Positions 45,446-54,600 of a DNA stretch of 55,662 bases are shown piece by piece. The DNA is from Bacillota bacterium. GTDB lineage: Bacteria; Bacillota; Clostridia; Acetivibrionales; DUMC01. Below the pieces are notes generated by a model. That model searched no databases and was not told the origin of the DNA. It saw only the letters and a program-made list of their open reading frames with translations. Every line of letters starts with the position of its first letter. Positions within the stretch are counted from its first letter, which is position 1. The stretch spans positions 1 through 55,662 of the forward strand of contig JABUEW010000010.1 in the NCBI GenBank assembly GCA_013314855.1, read 5' to 3'. The translations under genes and the position numbers were made by a program.

Positions 45446-46366
45446 ATGGGGTCTGTAAAAAGTGTAAATAGTTTTAAAAAATTTAATAAGTACAAGTATC
45501 TCTTTCTTTTGTTGACACCGGCACTTATTTTGACGTTTATATTCCATTACGTCCCAATGTATGGAATTATTATTGCTTTCAAGGACTATAAAATGATAAA
45601 GGGAATACTGGGAAGTGATTGGGCTGGATTTACTCACTTTCAGACCATGTTCACTTCTCCAAGCTTTTTTGAAATTTTAAGAAATACAATTATCATAAGC
45701 TTATATAGACTGATATTTGGATTTCCGGCTCCTATTATTTTAGCCCTTATGCTTAATGAAATCATGCATAATAAATATAAAAAGATTATTCAGACAATTT
45801 CATATTTGCCACATTTTATGTCATGGGTAGTTATAGGAGGTATACTGAGAGAAGTACTTTCTCCACAGCGTGGTATTGTAAACTACTTGATACAATTACT
45901 GGGAGGAAAGTCGATTTATTTTCTTGCAGACCCTTTGTGGTTCAGGACAGTGCTAATTATTAGCGGAATCTGGCAGAGTGTGGGATGGGGTAGTATAATA
46001 TATTTGGCATCAATAGCAAATATTGACATTGAGATGTATGAAGCAGCGATAATTGATGGCGCAAACAGGTTCCAACAAGCTTTCCATATTACAGTACCAA
46101 TGATGTATCCGGTTATAACAGTTCTTCTGATATTAAGTATTGGTAATATTCTTAATGCAGGATTTGACCAGATATTTAATCTCTATACACCCCTTGTATA
46201 TCGTGTTGCAGATATAATTGATACGTATATATACAGGAGAGGGCTGATAGAAAGTGACTATGGATTTGCTACTGCTGTAGGTCTTTTTAAAAATGTCATA
46301 GGTTTTTTTCTTGTAATAGGAACTAATTTTATAACAAAAAGAATATCCGAATATGGAGTATGGTAA
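45446..46366 (+). CDS. Carbohydrate ABC transporter permease (LplB-type)
   Basis: 306 residues with six membrane segments. The start SFKKFNKYKYLFLLLTPALI, the motif IIAFKDYKMIKGILGSDW and the coupling loop EAAIIDGANRFQQAFHITVP are those of LplB/YtcP-type permeases for oligosaccharides such as aldouronates or pectin fragments. ATG 45446 with GAGGTG 9 bases upstream is preferred to GTG 45434. No ATPase gene is in the locus; such systems share an MsmX-type ATPase encoded elsewhere. Confidence 0.9.
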   Translation: MGSVKSVNSFKKFNKYKYLFLLLTPALILTFIFHYVPMYGIIIAFKDYKMIKGILGSDWAGFTHFQTMFTSPSFFEILRNTIIISLYRLIFGFPAPIILALMLNEIMHNKYKKIIQTISYLPHFMSWVVIGGILREVLSPQRGIVNYLIQLLGGKSIYFLADPLWFRTVLIISGIWQSVGWGSIIYLASIANIDIEMYEAAIIDGANRFQQAFHITVPMMYPVITVLLILSIGNILNAGFDQIFNLYTPLVYRVADIIDTYIYRRGLIESDYGFATAVGLFKNVIGFFLVIGTNFITKRISEYGVW

Positions 46367-46376
46367 GGTGGTAATT

Positions 46377-47267
46377 ATGTATAATAGTACAAGAAGGATA
46401 AAATTCAATCTGTTTGATATAATTAACTATATGTTTATGTTTATTTTTGCTTTCAGCATAATATATCCATTTTGGGACATGCTGATGAAGTCATTTTCTA
46501 CTCCTGCTGAAGCTACTAAAGTAGGATTTAATCTATTTCCAAAAGAGTTAACTTTTGCAGCGTATAAGGCTGTATTTCTAGGAAGTGACATAGCTATAGG
46601 TTATTTTAATACAATTTTCAGGACATTTTTTGGTACATTACTTTTTCTTTTGGTAACGGTAAGCGCAGCATTTGCTCTCTCTAAAAAGGATTTACCCTGT
46701 AGAAATACAATTACATTTTTTTTCTTATTTACAATGTTCTTTAGCGGGGGGTTGATACCAAGCTATATACTTATGAAATGGCTTCATCTTATAGATTCCA
46801 GGTGGGCGCTTATTATACCTGGAATGTTTAATGTATTTAACATGGTGATTATCAGGAACTATATGCAGTCAATTGACAAAAGCCTGGAAGAATCAGCTTC
46901 AATGGACGGTGCTAATCATATATATATATTATTTAAAATCATTGTTCCTGTGTGTAAGCCAATTTTGGCAACTGTTGCATTGTGGACAATTGTAGGCCAT
47001 TGGAATGCATGGTTTGATGCCATGATATATATTAATACTAATAAAAAACAGGTACTTCAAATATTCTTAAGAAAAATATTAATACAATATGACAACCTTG
47101 AAGTAACAAAATTTTTACAGGCATCGGGGCAGAACATTAATGACTTTACACCGGATTCTCTTAAAGCCGCATTTATGTATATAACAATAACGCCGATACT
47201 TTTTGCATACCCTTTACTTCAGAAGTATTTTGTAAAGGGTATTATGATTGGCTCATTAAAAGGATAG
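46377..47267 (+). CDS. Carbohydrate ABC transporter permease (LplC-type)
   Basis: 296 residues, six membrane segments. The coupling loop EESASMDGANHIYILFKIIVP and the ending YPLLQKYFVKGIMIGSLKG are typical of the LplC/YtcP partner. It starts at ATG 46377, 10 bases after the first permease, with AAGGTGG as ribosome-binding site. The two permeases form the heterodimeric channel. Confidence 0.9.
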   Translation: MYNSTRRIKFNLFDIINYMFMFIFAFSIIYPFWDMLMKSFSTPAEATKVGFNLFPKELTFAAYKAVFLGSDIAIGYFNTIFRTFFGTLLFLLVTVSAAFALSKKDLPCRNTITFFFLFTMFFSGGLIPSYILMKWLHLIDSRWALIIPGMFNVFNMVIIRNYMQSIDKSLEESASMDGANHIYILFKIIVPVCKPILATVALWTIVGHWNAWFDAMIYINTNKKQVLQIFLRKILIQYDNLEVTKFLQASGQNINDFTPDSLKAAFMYITITPILFAYPLLQKYFVKGIMIGSLKG

Positions 47268-47391
47268 GTATATTGAAAGCCATATTTACACTAATTACAA
47301 TGCAGTAATTATAATAATTTAAATAATTTAAAGAACTGTTAAAAAATGAGGATAAAAAACTTTCATAAAGGGAAATGGGGGAAGGCTTATA

Positions 47392-48930
47392 ATGGGTGGT
47401 ATTATGCTAAATGAAGACTGTAATCATTTTGTATACTCAAGGCATAAAGCAGGAGTAAAAGTTGGTATTAATGAACTTCATGAATTTATTGATCAATATG
47501 CAAATACTAATGTAAAAGAATTCATAATGAATGTTAATGCTATGCTTGCATGGTTTCCAGCCAAAACCTGGGAGAATGTAATCGATAAATATATAAAGTT
47601 AAAAAAAATAGGTAAGGATCCGGGTGAATCCGGAAATGTTGTAGCAACTTCTTACGATATTTTTATTAATCAGGGTATTGATATGTATAAAATATGGATT
47701 GATCGCTTACGGGAGAAAGGCATATCACCATGGCTTTCAATTCGAATGAATGATATTCATAACAATGATGATGAAGAACATTTCCTGCATTCTTCATTTT
47801 TTAGCAGGAATAAGCATATGAGAAGGGCTGCGTACCGTCCTAATGCAAGTTATTATGATAACGCTCTTGATTATACTTTTCCTGAAGTACGTGAGCACTA
47901 TCTTTCTTTAATTTATGAAGTTACGGAAAGATATGATTTTGACGGACTAGAACTGGATTGGATGCGCGAAGTATTCTGCCTTAAAATCGGAAGCGAATGG
48001 GAAGGTACTAAAATACTTACTGAATTTATGCGAAAGATACGAGAAATATTAGATTATGCTGAAAAACAAAAGAAACATAAGATAAAAATAGGTGTTCGTG
48101 TTCCTCAGAGTCCTGAGTTAGCTTTGCGCTTCGGCATAGATGTTGTAACCTGGGCAAAAGAAAAGCTTGTCGATGTTATAGTTCCAACAGCACGTTGGGC
48201 AACTACAGATAATGATATGCCCATTGACCTGTGGAAACGTATTCTCGACGGCACTGGTGTTATGCTTGGTGCAGGGTTGGAAATTCTTATTGAGGCTACC
48301 TGTACCCAGCCAAAGCGATGGATGTTTAATTCGGTAGAAACTGCCCGGGGGAGTGCAGTTGCTTATCTTAGCATGGGGGCAGACAGGATATATTTGTTTA
48401 ATTATATGGATTTACCTGTTGCGGAAAGTTTTGATCCGCGAATGGCAGGTTCAGCTGTTGATCCAAAATACTACAAAGAGTTATTAACAACTATAGGTGA
48501 ACTAAAAATTGCCATGAATCTTCCTCGACGCCACATTGTAACATACCATGATATAACTGCACCTGGTGTGAGAGTGGGAAACATACTACCAATTATTTGT
48601 CATCCTATTAACTCTGCGGTTAAGCCAGAGTTTGCAGATGCCCGTATAGCTACAGGTCCTATCAATAGAGATTCAAAAGTGACTCTGATAATAGGAGCAA
48701 ATTCTGAAGATAAACTTGAAGCCTCGGATTTTTTGGTATATTTAAACGGAGTACTATGTGAATTTGAAGGACTTGTTGACTTGCCTCAGCCAAAACCTGC
48801 ATGTAGAACATACTCCTTTAAAGTAGAAACTCACAATAAGTTTCCTGAAGCTAGTATTGTTGAAATAGCTTCAATTAAACGCTTTTTTAGTGTTGAATGG
48901 ATTGAAATCTCAATTGGTGGCACGCTATGA
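47392..48930 (+). CDS. Putative glycoside-hydrolase-like TIM-barrel protein
   Basis: 512 residues with no signal peptide, so apparently cytoplasmic. The N-terminal two-thirds reads as a TIM barrel: GISPWLSIRMNDIHNNDD, then YDFDGLELDWMREVF with acidic residues in the position of a glycosidase acid/base, and KIKIGVRVPQSPELALRFG, IVPTARWATTDNDMP, SMGADRIYLFNYMD. A beta-rich C-terminal domain follows from about 400. It resembles the GH10-like groups of putative glycosidases (DUF4015 and relatives), but I cannot assign a numbered family. It lies between the permeases and the binding protein, which suggests it acts on the imported sugar. GGGGGAAGG precedes the ATG. Confidence 0.6.
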   Translation: MGGIMLNEDCNHFVYSRHKAGVKVGINELHEFIDQYANTNVKEFIMNVNAMLAWFPAKTWENVIDKYIKLKKIGKDPGESGNVVATSYDIFINQGIDMYKIWIDRLREKGISPWLSIRMNDIHNNDDEEHFLHSSFFSRNKHMRRAAYRPNASYYDNALDYTFPEVREHYLSLIYEVTERYDFDGLELDWMREVFCLKIGSEWEGTKILTEFMRKIREILDYAEKQKKHKIKIGVRVPQSPELALRFGIDVVTWAKEKLVDVIVPTARWATTDNDMPIDLWKRILDGTGVMLGAGLEILIEATCTQPKRWMFNSVETARGSAVAYLSMGADRIYLFNYMDLPVAESFDPRMAGSAVDPKYYKELLTTIGELKIAMNLPRRHIVTYHDITAPGVRVGNILPIICHPINSAVKPEFADARIATGPINRDSKVTLIIGANSEDKLEASDFLVYLNGVLCEFEGLVDLPQPKPACRTYSFKVETHNKFPEASIVEIASIKRFFSVEWIEISIGGTL

Positions 48931-48998
48931 ATAACAAAAGCAGGTTTTATTATTGTAATTATTTTGAAAGATTAAAACTAATTGAATTTGTTGCAACT

Positions 48999-49016
48999 GG
49001 TGTTATTCATAACACC
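48999..49016 (+). other. Short palindromic hairpin before the binding-protein gene
   Basis: GGTGTTAT and ATAACACC form an 8-bp stem with a 2-base loop, 33 bases before the coding start of the binding protein. No T-tract. It may stabilise the 5' end of a processed message or be an operator. Confidence 0.4.
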
Positions 49017-49048
49017 TAAAAATAAAAAATACTAGGAGGTTGATTTTA

Positions 49049-50668
49049 ATGAAAAAAAAGCTAAAGATTTTTTCCTTAATTCTAACAATAATAATTATTA
49101 GTACTGTAATTTTGTCAGGGTGTGTAGTAAAAAGTACAAAAGATGGAAAGGAGGGGGGGACTTCTAATGCTACAGCAAAGACAGGGGAACCGGCTGCTCA
49201 GGATAAAGAAGAAACAACCGGATTTGAAAAAAGGTTGGAAATAACCTGGCTTATAGCTTATGATGCCAGTGCATACAAAGAAGGCAGCAAGGTTGAAAAA
49301 GAGCTTGAGGATAAGTTTAATGTCGACCTGAAAGTTGTGCCAATAAACTCTATGGATAATGAAAAATTCTATGCTACCATCGCGTCGGGAACCATTCCTG
49401 ATGTTATAGTTAGGTGGGATAGTAGGAAGCTATATTCAGATGGTATAGTTAGAGCTATTTCAAAAGATATGATTAAACAATATATGCCCACAACATACAA
49501 GGTAATTGATGAGCTTGGCGGAAAAGCAGCATGGGAATCATTTACCAGTTATGAGGATGGAAAACTTTTTGCTGTGCCACAAATTGCAGCAAATGGTGCG
49601 GCAAAATTGGTGCTTGCAGCAAGAAAGGACTGGATGAATAATTTAGGAATAACAGCACTACCAAAGACTATAGATGAGATTTATGATTTGGCAAAAGCTT
49701 TCACATTCAATGATCCGGATAAAGATGGTAAAAATAATACTTATGGGCTAGGCGGAGCAGGAATGCATCCAAACCCCCTATTCTGGCAGTTTCAAACCAT
49801 TTTTGGCGGATATGGGGTACATCCTCAGTATTGGGTTGAAGAGGACGGGAAGGTTGTATTTGGAGCTGTAGCAAATGGCTATAAAGAGGCCTTGAGAACT
49901 CTAAGCAATTGGTACAAAAATGGAGTAATAGATTATGAATTTATCACTAATACCAATGCTGATTATATGAATAAAGTAGCAAGTGGAATGCTTGGAATGT
50001 ATGAGGGGCATCCTACTTATTTTGATACAGGATTTTACCCCACATTACCACCAGCAATGATAAAAGAAAAAAATCCGCAAGCAGAATTTGTTTTTCTTGA
50101 TCCACCCAAAGGACCTCAGGGCAAATCAGGAGCAATCAGTTATGGTGTAGTAGGTAGTTGGGGTATGATGTATAGTGTAAAAGCTTCTGAGGAAAAAGTA
50201 ATAAGGGCAATGCAAATTGGTGAAGCTTTAAATACAGACATTAATCTTTTCAAGCTTACATTTGCAGGAATAGAAGGAGAGCATTATGATGTGGTTGGAG
50301 ACCAGTGTGTAATAAGAAAAGGAATAGTGGAAGCAGAGCATGGTATAAAAATGTTTAGAACAGGCTCGTATCTGACAATGGATGTAGTTAAAACATTTTT
50401 ATCGAAGGATGCAATTAATTTAGTTATGTCTACTATAAATCATCCATTAATGAGAAGTATTGTGGATTCAGGACGTTTGATTACCCTTAATAAAGATAAA
50501 GTTAACACGGCAGAAATGGATAAGCTTGTAAAAGAATTTTATTTCAATGCAATTACAGGAAAAGTTGACGTAAATAGTGAATGGGATAATTATGTCAAGA
50601 AATGGATGGATTTTGGAGGAAAAATATTAACTGAAGAAGCACAAAAGGCTCCGAGGCTTGACAAGTAA
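49049..50668 (+). CDS. Carbohydrate-binding lipoprotein of the ABC transporter
   Basis: 539 residues with a type II signal peptide and lipobox ILSGC (Cys25), then a Ser/Thr/Gly-rich linker. The fold is the large extracellular solute-binding family 1 type used with LplB/LplC (FATIASGTIPDVIVRWDSR-like region; LTFAGIEGEHYDVVGD near the C-terminus). The calcium-like loop DPDKDGKNNTYG is common in this group. ATG 49049 with AGGAGG at 49034-49039 is used; TTG 49040 is in frame. A 16-bp hairpin follows. Confidence 0.9.
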   Translation: MKKKLKIFSLILTIIIISTVILSGCVVKSTKDGKEGGTSNATAKTGEPAAQDKEETTGFEKRLEITWLIAYDASAYKEGSKVEKELEDKFNVDLKVVPINSMDNEKFYATIASGTIPDVIVRWDSRKLYSDGIVRAISKDMIKQYMPTTYKVIDELGGKAAWESFTSYEDGKLFAVPQIAANGAAKLVLAARKDWMNNLGITALPKTIDEIYDLAKAFTFNDPDKDGKNNTYGLGGAGMHPNPLFWQFQTIFGGYGVHPQYWVEEDGKVVFGAVANGYKEALRTLSNWYKNGVIDYEFITNTNADYMNKVASGMLGMYEGHPTYFDTGFYPTLPPAMIKEKNPQAEFVFLDPPKGPQGKSGAISYGVVGSWGMMYSVKASEEKVIRAMQIGEALNTDINLFKLTFAGIEGEHYDVVGDQCVIRKGIVEAEHGIKMFRTGSYLTMDVVKTFLSKDAINLVMSTINHPLMRSIVDSGRLITLNKDKVNTAEMDKLVKEFYFNAITGKVDVNSEWDNYVKKWMDFGGKILTEEAQKAPRLDK

Positions 50669-50687
50669 TTATAACCAATGTTTTAGA

Positions 50688-50736
50688 TACAATGCATTAA
50701 CTGTAGTTTATTATAAATTGCAGTTAATGCATTGTA
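50688..50736 (+). terminator. 16-bp perfect hairpin after the transport genes
   Basis: TACAATGCATTAACTG (50688-50703) pairs perfectly with CAGTTAATGCATTGTA (50721-50736) around a 17-base loop. It lacks a T-run, so it is either a weak terminator or a barrier to 3' degradation. The gap up to 50930 also holds three tandem copies of AGTATAT (50826-50846) and no clear promoter. Confidence 0.6.
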
Positions 50737-50930
50737 AGTATTATATTATGAGTTGTTTCCATGCTCTTGTACTCCCTTAAGAATTGACATAAGTAATTCC
50801 ATACATTTATAATTTGATTTATAATAGTATATAGTATATAGTATATGTGATTATTCTGTAGTTTATGAAGAAGGTTTAGCCATGTGAGAATACTTAATGA
50901 ATAGAAGTCAATTGTGAAGGGGGGGTTGTA

Positions 50931-51767
50931 TTGTATAAACTGTTAATTGTCGAAGATGAAGAAATTATAAGATGGGGATTAAGAAATGAGATTAAGTGGG
51001 AGGAAATCGGCTTTGAGGTAATAGGTGAAGCTGAAAATGGAAAAGTTGCTTTTGATTTAATAACCAGGCTTGCTCCTGATGCAATACTGTTGGATATAAA
51101 AATGCCATTGATGAACGGAATAGAATTCATGTCCAGAGTTAATAGTATAAATCCTAAAATCAAAATAGTAATACTTAGTGGTTACGATAAATTTGAATAT
51201 GCAAAGCAAAGTATAGAGTATGGAGTGTTCTCTTATCTTCTAAAACCTACAAAGGAAGATGAAATAAAAGAAGTTTTCTGCAAGCTGAAAAAAGAACTTG
51301 ATCATATAAATAGTAGCATTAGAGAACTTGAAATCCTCAGGAAGAAAGCAAATACAATATCTTTAATTAAAAAGGAAGGAATATCTGAAGATAAACAGGA
51401 TAATATTCCTGATGATATTATAGATGAAAAGAATAATAGCAATGGAGCTGATCCGCTTATACAAAAAGTAAAAGAATATATGAATAAACATTATAATGAA
51501 AGAATAACACTTGAATTGTTGTCAAATATTGTATATATGAATCCTGCTTATTTTAGTGTTTACTTTAAGCAGAAAACAGGTTTGAATTATACAGAATACA
51601 TCACAATTATGAGAATAGAAAAAGCAAAGGAATTACTAGGGAATAAAAGCCTTAAGGTATATGAAATTGCTAATATGGTTGGTTATGATGATTTTAGATA
51701 TTTTAGCCGTATATTTAAGAAGATAACCGGGATAAACCCTCAAAGGTTCAGAAGTCTTTTAAAATAA
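50931..51767 (+). CDS. AraC-type response regulator (YesN family)
   Basis: 278 residues. Receiver domain 1-125 with the phosphorylation site Asp55 (LLDIKMP), acidic pair in VEDEEIIRWG and Lys in LLKPTKEDE. A short linker leads to two helix-turn-helix motifs of AraC type (about 180-278): LELLSNIVYMNPAYFSVYFK and KVYEIANMVGYDDFRYFSRI. The start codon is TTG 50931 with AAGGGGGGG upstream. It is the partner of the kinase encoded 26 bases later and most likely controls the sugar-transport genes before it. Confidence 0.9.
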   Translation: MYKLLIVEDEEIIRWGLRNEIKWEEIGFEVIGEAENGKVAFDLITRLAPDAILLDIKMPLMNGIEFMSRVNSINPKIKIVILSGYDKFEYAKQSIEYGVFSYLLKPTKEDEIKEVFCKLKKELDHINSSIRELEILRKKANTISLIKKEGISEDKQDNIPDDIIDEKNNSNGADPLIQKVKEYMNKHYNERITLELLSNIVYMNPAYFSVYFKQKTGLNYTEYITIMRIEKAKELLGNKSLKVYEIANMVGYDDFRYFSRIFKKITGINPQRFRSLLK

Positions 51768-51793
51768 CACCCTAATAATACAGGGGAGGTTAT

Positions 51794-54577
51794 ATGTTTT
51801 TTTTTAATACTATTAGAAATAGATATAAAAAACTTAAAATTAGAACGTTACTTGTGATATTATCGTCAGGAATAGTCTTTATTTTCCTTTCCTTTATTAG
51901 CTATATTTGTTATAGTACAACTACTAGTATTTTGTTTGATAAACTTCAATCAATTGAATATACAAATCTGAAGCAAATTAATAATAGTCTTACTGCTGCA
52001 GTAAATGAGATGAAAAGATATACGGTAAACATGTCTAAAAACAAATCCTTGGTTGATCTTTTAAAAAAATACATACAAGCCGGAAATGATTATATGCTTA
52101 AGATAAACCTTTATGAAGCAATAAAAAGCTCATTTGATAATTCCAATATGTATTATAGAGGTATTAATTCAGTTGAATTTTATTTTAAAGATGGGCATGT
52201 TTCAAATACAGTTCAAGCAGAAAGGAAGGATATTCCTGTTATTACGTATAATAATATTATTAAGTCTAATTTATATTCAAATACATTAAAATCAAAGGAT
52301 TCTGTTATTCTTATTGAGCCGGGATACAGGGATGAATTTTTAGGTTCCTTTAATTCACCCTGTTTTGGTAGTATTGTATATAGAGACAATATAGAAATTG
52401 GCTATTTGATTATTGTTATGCAAAGCAACTGGTTTGATATGTTATCTTTTAATTCAAAGACGATGATATGCGATCTGGATATGGACCATCTTATCTGGTC
52501 GGGCGATATTTTTTTAACCAAATATTACCATAATATCAAAAAACTAATAAAACATAATAAAGGTACTATAGTTTTTGCGTGCGATAAAGACCGCTATAAT
52601 ATTTCTTATATTAAATCTGATATAAATAATTGGACAATACTGACATTTAGTAATATATCCCAAATGTTCCGGCCTGTCAGACAGGTTAGAAATTATTCTT
52701 TAATGGCTATTCTTATAAGTCTTGTTGTAAGTTTTATCCTTTCAAAGTATTTTTCGTTCCGCATAACAAAACCTATATATGAATTAATAGAAGTAGCTTC
52801 GAGATATAAGGTAGAAGAGAAAATAGAATTTGTAAGCATTAAAAGTGCTGGAAGCAACCTTATGGTAAATGCTATGCTTTATTTTTTGTTCATCGTTTTT
52901 ATACCTGTTTTATTGTATTCAATTGTAACTTATAGCATATCATCCGGAATTATTAAAGATAAGGTTCAGGAGTCACTTTATATAACAATGAATCAAACTG
53001 TTGAAAATATTGATGCATTCATAGAAAGAAACGAAAGAGTATCTACTACCATTATGTTTGATAAAAACATACAAGAATATCTCATAGCTAAAACAGCGTC
53101 TTTAGATTATGATAATGAGTTGTATATAAATAAGCTAAATGATGTGCTCTCTGAAAAGGCAGCTATAGTTAATAATCTCTTCGAAACTATAATTTATGAT
53201 AGTAAAGGGAAAACTATTTTTTCTACTATTTATAGAACGGGAGAAAGTATGGAGCCAGAATTATATGAAAAACTAATGAAAACTTATGGTGAACCATTCT
53301 GGGTAAACTATAGGAGCGACAGTAATAACTTAAACATTTTGGGACTTGCCAGGAGAGTAAAGGGTATAGTCAACGATAGCAGGTATAACCTTAAAACTCT
53401 GGGATTTTTATTTTTGGTGTATAATGAATCTACTATAGAGAGTCTCTATAAGGATTTTGATATTAATGAGAAAGATTTTAGTATATATATTATTGACAGT
53501 TTAGGGACCATTATCACACATAAGTATAAATCAATGATAGGAAAACAGGTTCCTTTTAACATATATGATCAAACAACGAAAAACTGGAGCAATATTGAAT
53601 ATGAAAATGGGAAACCAATTCTTACTATATATGCTAAATGCAAAAAATTACCCTGGGTGCTTGTTAGTAAAATACCTTATGATTATGTATCAACCAATAA
53701 TCAGAGAATTTTGCTAGCTAACATTTATACTATACTTGTTGCCTTTCTTTCAGCATTTATAATATCATACTTTTTTTCCTATTTTTTTACAAAGGCAATA
53801 AACAAGATTAATAACGACCTGATCAGATTAGGTGAGGGTGATACGGAAATAAATTTCAGTAGAAATATTTACATTAACGAAATCAAGGATTTGGCTGAAA
53901 CCTTTAATATTATGGCAAGACGCGTCCGTAGGTTAATTGAACTTGAAAAAGAAAAGAAGGATGCAGAAATAATTGCACTTCAAGCACAAATTAATCCCCA
54001 CTTTCTATATAATACACTGGAATCTATAAAATGGATGAATAAGAGGGGAGAAAAAGATAAAGTAGATGTAATGATTACTGCATTAGGAGACCTTTTCAGA
54101 CTAGGAATTAGTAGAGATAAAATATTCATTCCAATAATAGAAGAAGTTAATTACGCAAAAGCCTATGTGGATATTCAAAAAGTAAGGTATCAAAGTAAGC
54201 TGGAATGTTTCTGGTTTGTTGAAGATACTGTTGTGAATTGTTTGTGCCCAAAACTTATCCTTCAACCATTGATTGAAAATTCTATATATCATGGACTACA
54301 GGATAGGGATACAGGTGGATTGATAAAAATATATATTTTCAGATCAGCTGATTTAATAATTTTCAAAGTTACTGATAACGGCATTGGCATAAACAGTGAG
54401 CAACTTGCCCAAATCAGGAATAACCTGGGTGATAATACAGGAAAGAGCATAGGAATATATAACGTGCAGAAACGTATAAATCTTTATTTCGGAAATGACT
54501 ATGGACTAACTATTGACAGTATTCCCGGGGAAGGTACTACTGTAACAGTAAGTATACCTATAATTGAAGTACCTTAG
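51794..54577 (+). CDS. YesM-type sensor histidine kinase with two consecutive sensor modules
   Basis: 927 residues, against about 580-600 for ordinary YesM kinases. Module 1: membrane segment about 17-41, extracellular sensor to about 300, second segment (302-324), then a HAMP-like ITKPIYELIEVASRYK. Instead of the kinase, a third membrane segment (360-382; YFLFIVFIPVLLYSIVTYSI) begins a second extracellular sensor (with FETIIYDSKGKTIFS and DFSIYIIDSLGTIITH), a fourth segment (641-664) and a HAMP domain. The kinase has the phosphorylated His736 in QINPHFLYNTLESIKW, ILQPLIENSIYHGL (N box) and TDNGIGI plus GIGIYNV-like GKSIGIYNVQKRI. It is intact and in one frame. Confidence 0.88.
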   Translation: MFFFNTIRNRYKKLKIRTLLVILSSGIVFIFLSFISYICYSTTTSILFDKLQSIEYTNLKQINNSLTAAVNEMKRYTVNMSKNKSLVDLLKKYIQAGNDYMLKINLYEAIKSSFDNSNMYYRGINSVEFYFKDGHVSNTVQAERKDIPVITYNNIIKSNLYSNTLKSKDSVILIEPGYRDEFLGSFNSPCFGSIVYRDNIEIGYLIIVMQSNWFDMLSFNSKTMICDLDMDHLIWSGDIFLTKYYHNIKKLIKHNKGTIVFACDKDRYNISYIKSDINNWTILTFSNISQMFRPVRQVRNYSLMAILISLVVSFILSKYFSFRITKPIYELIEVASRYKVEEKIEFVSIKSAGSNLMVNAMLYFLFIVFIPVLLYSIVTYSISSGIIKDKVQESLYITMNQTVENIDAFIERNERVSTTIMFDKNIQEYLIAKTASLDYDNELYINKLNDVLSEKAAIVNNLFETIIYDSKGKTIFSTIYRTGESMEPELYEKLMKTYGEPFWVNYRSDSNNLNILGLARRVKGIVNDSRYNLKTLGFLFLVYNESTIESLYKDFDINEKDFSIYIIDSLGTIITHKYKSMIGKQVPFNIYDQTTKNWSNIEYENGKPILTIYAKCKKLPWVLVSKIPYDYVSTNNQRILLANIYTILVAFLSAFIISYFFSYFFTKAINKINNDLIRLGEGDTEINFSRNIYINEIKDLAETFNIMARRVRRLIELEKEKKDAEIIALQAQINPHFLYNTLESIKWMNKRGEKDKVDVMITALGDLFRLGISRDKIFIPIIEEVNYAKAYVDIQKVRYQSKLECFWFVEDTVVNCLCPKLILQPLIENSIYHGLQDRDTGGLIKIYIFRSADLIIFKVTDNGIGINSEQLAQIRNNLGDNTGKSIGIYNVQKRINLYFGNDYGLTIDSIPGEGTTVTVSIPIIEVP

Positions 54578-54600
54578 CCCTGCAACTCACCTTGCAGGGC
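54577..54600. terminator. Shared terminator built into two stop-codon regions
   Basis: GCCCTGCAA (54577-54585) pairs perfectly with TTGCAGGGC (54592-54600). Its first base is the last base of the kinase stop codon, and the loop (54586-54591) overlaps the stop of the convergent reverse gene at 54587-54589. It can end both transcripts. Confidence 0.7.
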
